This document shows positions 62,440 through 64,000 of a DNA stretch of 64,000 nucleotides, piece after piece. The stretch comes from CAVSRC01 sp963750065 (lineage in GTDB: Bacteria > Pseudomonadota > Alphaproteobacteria > Rhizobiales > Kaistiaceae). How positions within the stretch are numbered: position 1 is the stretch's first letter; each line of letters opens with the position of its first letter. A model generated the notes under the pieces. It did not search any database. It was not told where the DNA came from and saw nothing but the letters and a program-made list of their open reading frames with translations. A program made the position numbers and the translations under genes. Where the stretch lies: positions 1-64,000 of the forward strand of contig CAVVPK010000008.1 in the NCBI GenBank assembly GCA_963750065.1, given 5' to 3'.

Positions 62440-62785
62440 CCCCCGCTTCGACGCGTAATTAGGCAAATGTTCCTGCCTGACACTCCCGCTGAGCCCGTCC
62501 AGTTCCGGTCGACCGTGACCGGCCGTAGCGGGGATGTGCGGCAGTCATCTGAAATTGAAAATGCGACTTAATTGCATTTAGGCGAATCCGCTGCATTCGT
62601 CAAATGCGATTTCGGATGCGGCGCCGGCAATGCCGCGTGCCGCTGCTTTCGCCATGATCTTGTCAAGTAAGGCGGCTAATTGATACTCCATTGAATATAC
62701 GGAGATTCGGACCGCCTCCTTCGCCGTGCGCGATGTGCGGAAAATCCGGGCCAGCCGGCTGCCCTTTTGCCGGCGGGATGAAACG
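62440..62785. promoter_or_regulatory. Divergent control region of mntH and the Na/Pi cotransporter gene
   Basis: 346 bp with no gene. AAATGC-GACTTAATT-GCATTT (62559-62579) is a perfect 6-9-6 inverted repeat and GCATT-CGTCA-AATGC (62593-62607) a second one of the same half-site. Such AT-rich repeats could bind a Fur-family (Mur) or MntR-type metal regulator of mntH, but I cannot match a consensus with certainty. A possible rightward promoter is TTGTCA (62660-62665), 16 bp, GATACT (62682-62687). Confidence 0.45.
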
Positions 62786-64000
62786 ATGGAAAGCACCGCT
62801 GCCTTCATCTTGCTGAACCTGGCCGGCACCGTCGCGCTGCTGCTGTGGGGCACGCACATGGTGCAGACCGGCGTGCAGCGGAGCTTCGGGCCGCGGCTGC
62901 GCTCGGTGCTGAGCAGTGCGCTACGCAAGCGCCTGGCGGCCTTCCTTGCCGGCATCGGGGTCACGGCCCTGCTGCAGTCGAGCACGGCGACCGGCCTGAT
63001 GGTCGCCGGCTTTGCCGCCGGCGGCGTGGTCGACCTGGTCCCGGCGCTTGCCGTCATGCTCGGCGCCAATGTCGGCACGACGCTGATCGTGCAGCTGTTT
63101 TCCTTCGATGTGGCGGCCTTCTCGCCGGTGCTGATCCTCATCGGCCTGATCCTCTTCCGCCGCGGCAGTGCAGCCCTGGCGCACGATCTCGGTCGCGTCT
63201 TCATCGGACTCGGCCTGATGCTGCTTGCCTTACACCAGCTTCTCGCCATCGTCTCGCCGATCGAGGATGGCGGAACGCTGGCGGGCGTGATTGCGATGGT
63301 CTCGGTGGCGCCGCTGATCTATGTGCTGTTCGCCGCGGGGCTGACCTGGCTGGCGCATTCGAGCGTCGCGGTCGTGCTGCTGGTCATGTCGCTCGCCGCC
63401 AAAGGCATCGTGCCGCCCGATGCGGCCTTCGCCCTGGTGCTCGGTGCCAATCTCGGAACCGCGGTCAATCCGGTGCTGGAAGCCAGGACCGGCGACGACC
63501 CCGCCAACCGGCGCCTGCCATTGGGCAATCTCGCCAACCGGGTCTTCGGCGTTCTGGTCGCGCTGGCGCTGATCGCGCCATTGACGCGGCTGATGACGGC
63601 GATCGACCCCAATCCGGCCCGCGCCGTCGCCGATTTCCACACGCTGTTCAATCTGACGCTGGCCGTCGTCTTCCTGCCGTTGCTGAAGCCCTACGCGGCG
63701 CTGCTCAAGAAGGTGCTGCCGGCGCGCGGCGATCCGGCCGATCCGTCACGCCCGCTCTATCTCGACGCCCGCGCCAGGACGGTCCCGGCGATCGCGCTCG
63801 GCGGGGCGGCACGCGAGGCGCTGCGCCTGGTTGACGTGCTCGAAGCCATGCTGCTGGGCGCCCGCGCCGGGTTGGAGAAGGGCGACCGGCTGAAGATCGA
63901 GGAAGCCAAGCATCTCGACGATGTGCTCGACCAGCTCAATACGGCGATCAAGGCCTATGTTACGGCCCTGCCGGAAGGCGACCTCAGCGAGGCGGACCGG
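62786..64000 (+). CDS. Na/Pi-cotransporter family protein (3' end outside the window)
   Basis: Open from the ATG at 62786 to the last base, 405 residues seen. The inverted-repeat fold shows in two matching halves: LLQSSTATGLMVAGFAAGG with LGANVGTTLI, and LAHSSVAVVLL with LGANLGTAVN, the QSS/GAN-type signature of NptA/PhoU-linked carriers. About nine helices end near residue 315. The rest (AREALRLVDVLEAMLLGARAGLEKGD) is the start of a cytoplasmic PhoU-like helical domain. Probably moves phosphate with sodium. It is divergent from mntH. Confidence 0.85.
   Translation, partial: MESTAAFILLNLAGTVALLLWGTHMVQTGVQRSFGPRLRSVLSSALRKRLAAFLAGIGVTALLQSSTATGLMVAGFAAGGVVDLVPALAVMLGANVGTTLIVQLFSFDVAAFSPVLILIGLILFRRGSAALAHDLGRVFIGLGLMLLALHQLLAIVSPIEDGGTLAGVIAMVSVAPLIYVLFAAGLTWLAHSSVAVVLLVMSLAAKGIVPPDAAFALVLGANLGTAVNPVLEARTGDDPANRRLPLGNLANRVFGVLVALALIAPLTRLMTAIDPNPARAVADFHTLFNLTLAVVFLPLLKPYAALLKKVLPARGDPADPSRPLYLDARARTVPAIALGGAAREALRLVDVLEAMLLGARAGLEKGDRLKIEEAKHLDDVLDQLNTAIKAYVTALPEGDLSEADR

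Overview
The window looks like chromosomal DNA from a GC-rich, flagellated alphaproteobacterium, most likely of the Hyphomicrobiales (Rhizobiales). Pointers are the rhizobial-type motility genes (motB-motC-fliK, an FtcR/Rem-type regulator, a short alphaproteobacterial flagellin), the imuA-imuB-dnaE2 mutagenesis cassette behind an alphaproteobacterial LexA box, and the tsaD/gpsA versus hemC-hemD-mitofilin-hemY arrangement. Genus cannot be assigned from sequence alone.

Layout. (1) 1-13.0 kb: motility. The flgH end, fliL and fliP are followed by a flagellin with a 23-bp inverted repeat in its leader and a strong terminator, then a translationally coupled run fliF - fliH-like - motB - motC - fliK - lytic transglycosylase, then a CheY-like receiver and ftcR. 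(2) 13.4-22.5 kb: a BigR/SqrR-like ArsR regulator with the persulfide-sensor cysteine pair, a frameshifted glpK, and an operon of an M20 deacylase, a complete peptide-type ABC importer and an SDR dehydrogenase. (3) 22.5-27.9 kb: small genes (orphan BrnA-like protein), gluconokinase, a VOC protein, a lemA-M48 peptidase pair whose peptidase carries two frameshifts, and repeat-rich spacers. (4) 28.0-34.4 kb: imuA-imuB-dnaE2, whose coding sequences contain many short palindromic or repeated elements translated in frame. This is the most unusual part of the window. (5) 34.6-39.7 kb: a cupin, a lemA-TPM-TPM operon, and two tandem TPR/glycosyltransferase-like genes, the first an internally deleted paralogue of the second. 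(6) 39.7-49.8 kb: purH, heparinase-like, rsmB and htpX, a nuclease, a DUF378 protein, acs (frameshifted), DUF1203 and EVE proteins. (7) 49.9-51.7 kb: a small block with two divergent HTH regulators and a small ORF around an AT-rich spacer. (8) 51.8-64 kb: gpsA-tsaD, hemC-hemD-mitofilin-hemY, a decayed GHR-type gene, leuB, mntH and an Na/Pi cotransporter running off the end.

Four frame breaks in otherwise well-conserved genes (glpK, the M48 peptidase twice, acs) are all explained by one surplus base. This suggests residual sequencing or assembly errors at least as strongly as gene decay. No tRNA, rRNA, CRISPR array, prophage or insertion sequence was seen.
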